DNA from: Diplolepis rosae
Taxonomy: Eukaryota > Arthropoda > Insecta > Hymenoptera > Diplolepididae
Assembly: GCA_030998225.1 (NCBI GenBank)
Contig: JAPYXD010000553.1
Coordinates: forward strand, 3,968,001-4,032,000
DNA: 64,000 bases
Reading direction: 5' to 3'
The notes beneath the pieces are model-generated. The model searched no databases, was not told the origin of the DNA, and worked only from the letters and a program-made list of their open reading frames with translations. Made by a program: the position numbers and the translations under genes. Numbering within the stretch: the stretch's first letter is position 1; the number at the start of each line of letters is the position of its first letter. Below, in pieces: positions 63,760 through 64,000 of the stretch.

Positions 63760-64000
63760 AAATCGCATCGGGGCCTACACCCGCGGTCCTGCGTCTTGGG
63801 CGGACTTGTGTGTCCGCGCCGACCGAGGGAGGAATCTTCTTATTCCTCCCCTGGTTGGCGCGGCTAGCCGGCCTGCCTAACGGGCGTGTGAAGTGTGAGT
63901 CGTACGCGACTTTAAGCTGGAACCAACTGGCCGCGAAGTTTAAAGCCGAAAGGCGGTTCCGCGGGCGGTGTATTGGTTCGTGAGAGGGGTTTTTTTGGTT

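Larger units (their letters stand above)
59690..64000 (+). mobile_element. R1-clade LINE, copy 2, heavily damaged, cut by window end
   Basis: It begins near GGGGCCCCTTAATCGGGG, runs through a GC-rich leader (to about 60,420), gag, endonuclease, RT and 3' UTR, and leaves the window inside the 3' UTR. Compared with copy 1 it lacks ~550 bp of gag (between about 60,555 and 60,570), ~240 bp of the endonuclease start (near 61,038) and ~110 bp near 61,100. It has many more stops and frameshifts than copy 1, so it is older or belongs to a more decayed subfamily. Leaders of the two copies do not align. Confidence 0.75.

Overview
This window reads as nuclear DNA of an arthropod, most likely an insect. 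It is AT-rich, holds spliced genes, and is almost entirely transposable elements (TEs) in nested layers: two R1-clade LINE copies, a LOA/I-group LINE, a Gypsy-type LTR element, Penelope, mariner, an EnSpm/CACTA-like element and many non-autonomous inverted-repeat elements. I found no convincing conserved host gene, rRNA, functional tRNA or CRISPR array. The species cannot be told from the sequence. All alignments were made by eye.

Layout. 1-4.5 kb: coding remnants on the minus strand, a spliced SWIM-YqaJ pseudogene, a Penelope fragment with its GIY-YIG domain split by a 488-bp insertion, and a mariner 3' fragment. 5-8 kb: a CACGGA-terminal element carrying nested elements. 8.9-18.2 kb: an element with ~525-bp inverted arms. 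A 5.55-kb LOA-like LINE (minus strand) interrupts one arm and a nest of small elements interrupts the other; each arm preserves the empty site of the other arm's insertion. 18.2-22 kb: a ~155-bp tandem repeat and a GC-rich, apparently spliced unit of unknown function with a minisatellite in its intron. 24-25.4 kb: a long-arm palindromic element with a 9-bp target duplication. 26-31.2 kb: R1 copy 1, nearly full length but broken by stops. 32-35 kb: two nested CCC-terminal elements inside a tRNA-like sequence. 35.6-46 kb: small inverted-repeat elements, satellites and another nest. 46.9-52.6 kb: a decayed two-gene EnSpm-like transposon. 53.3-54.6 kb: nested inverted-repeat elements and an ATT microsatellite. 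55-59 kb: Gypsy gag-pol (minus strand), dead at several points. 59.5-64 kb: a mariner 5' fragment joined to R1 copy 2, which runs off the window.

The most unusual pattern is a set of non-autonomous element families with unrelated interiors but similar architecture. Their termini are C(A/C)C-type (CCCGTGCAGAAAT, CCCAAGCAGAAAT, CCCAGGCGGAAA, CACGGAGAAA, CACTGAGAGGAAT, CACTCTAAAAAC), they show 2-bp target duplications, and their ends are crowded with family-specific short palindromic motifs. The window also holds relics of two possible protein sources for such elements: an EnSpm-like transposase with a SAM-domain companion gene, and a SWIM-YqaJ gene.
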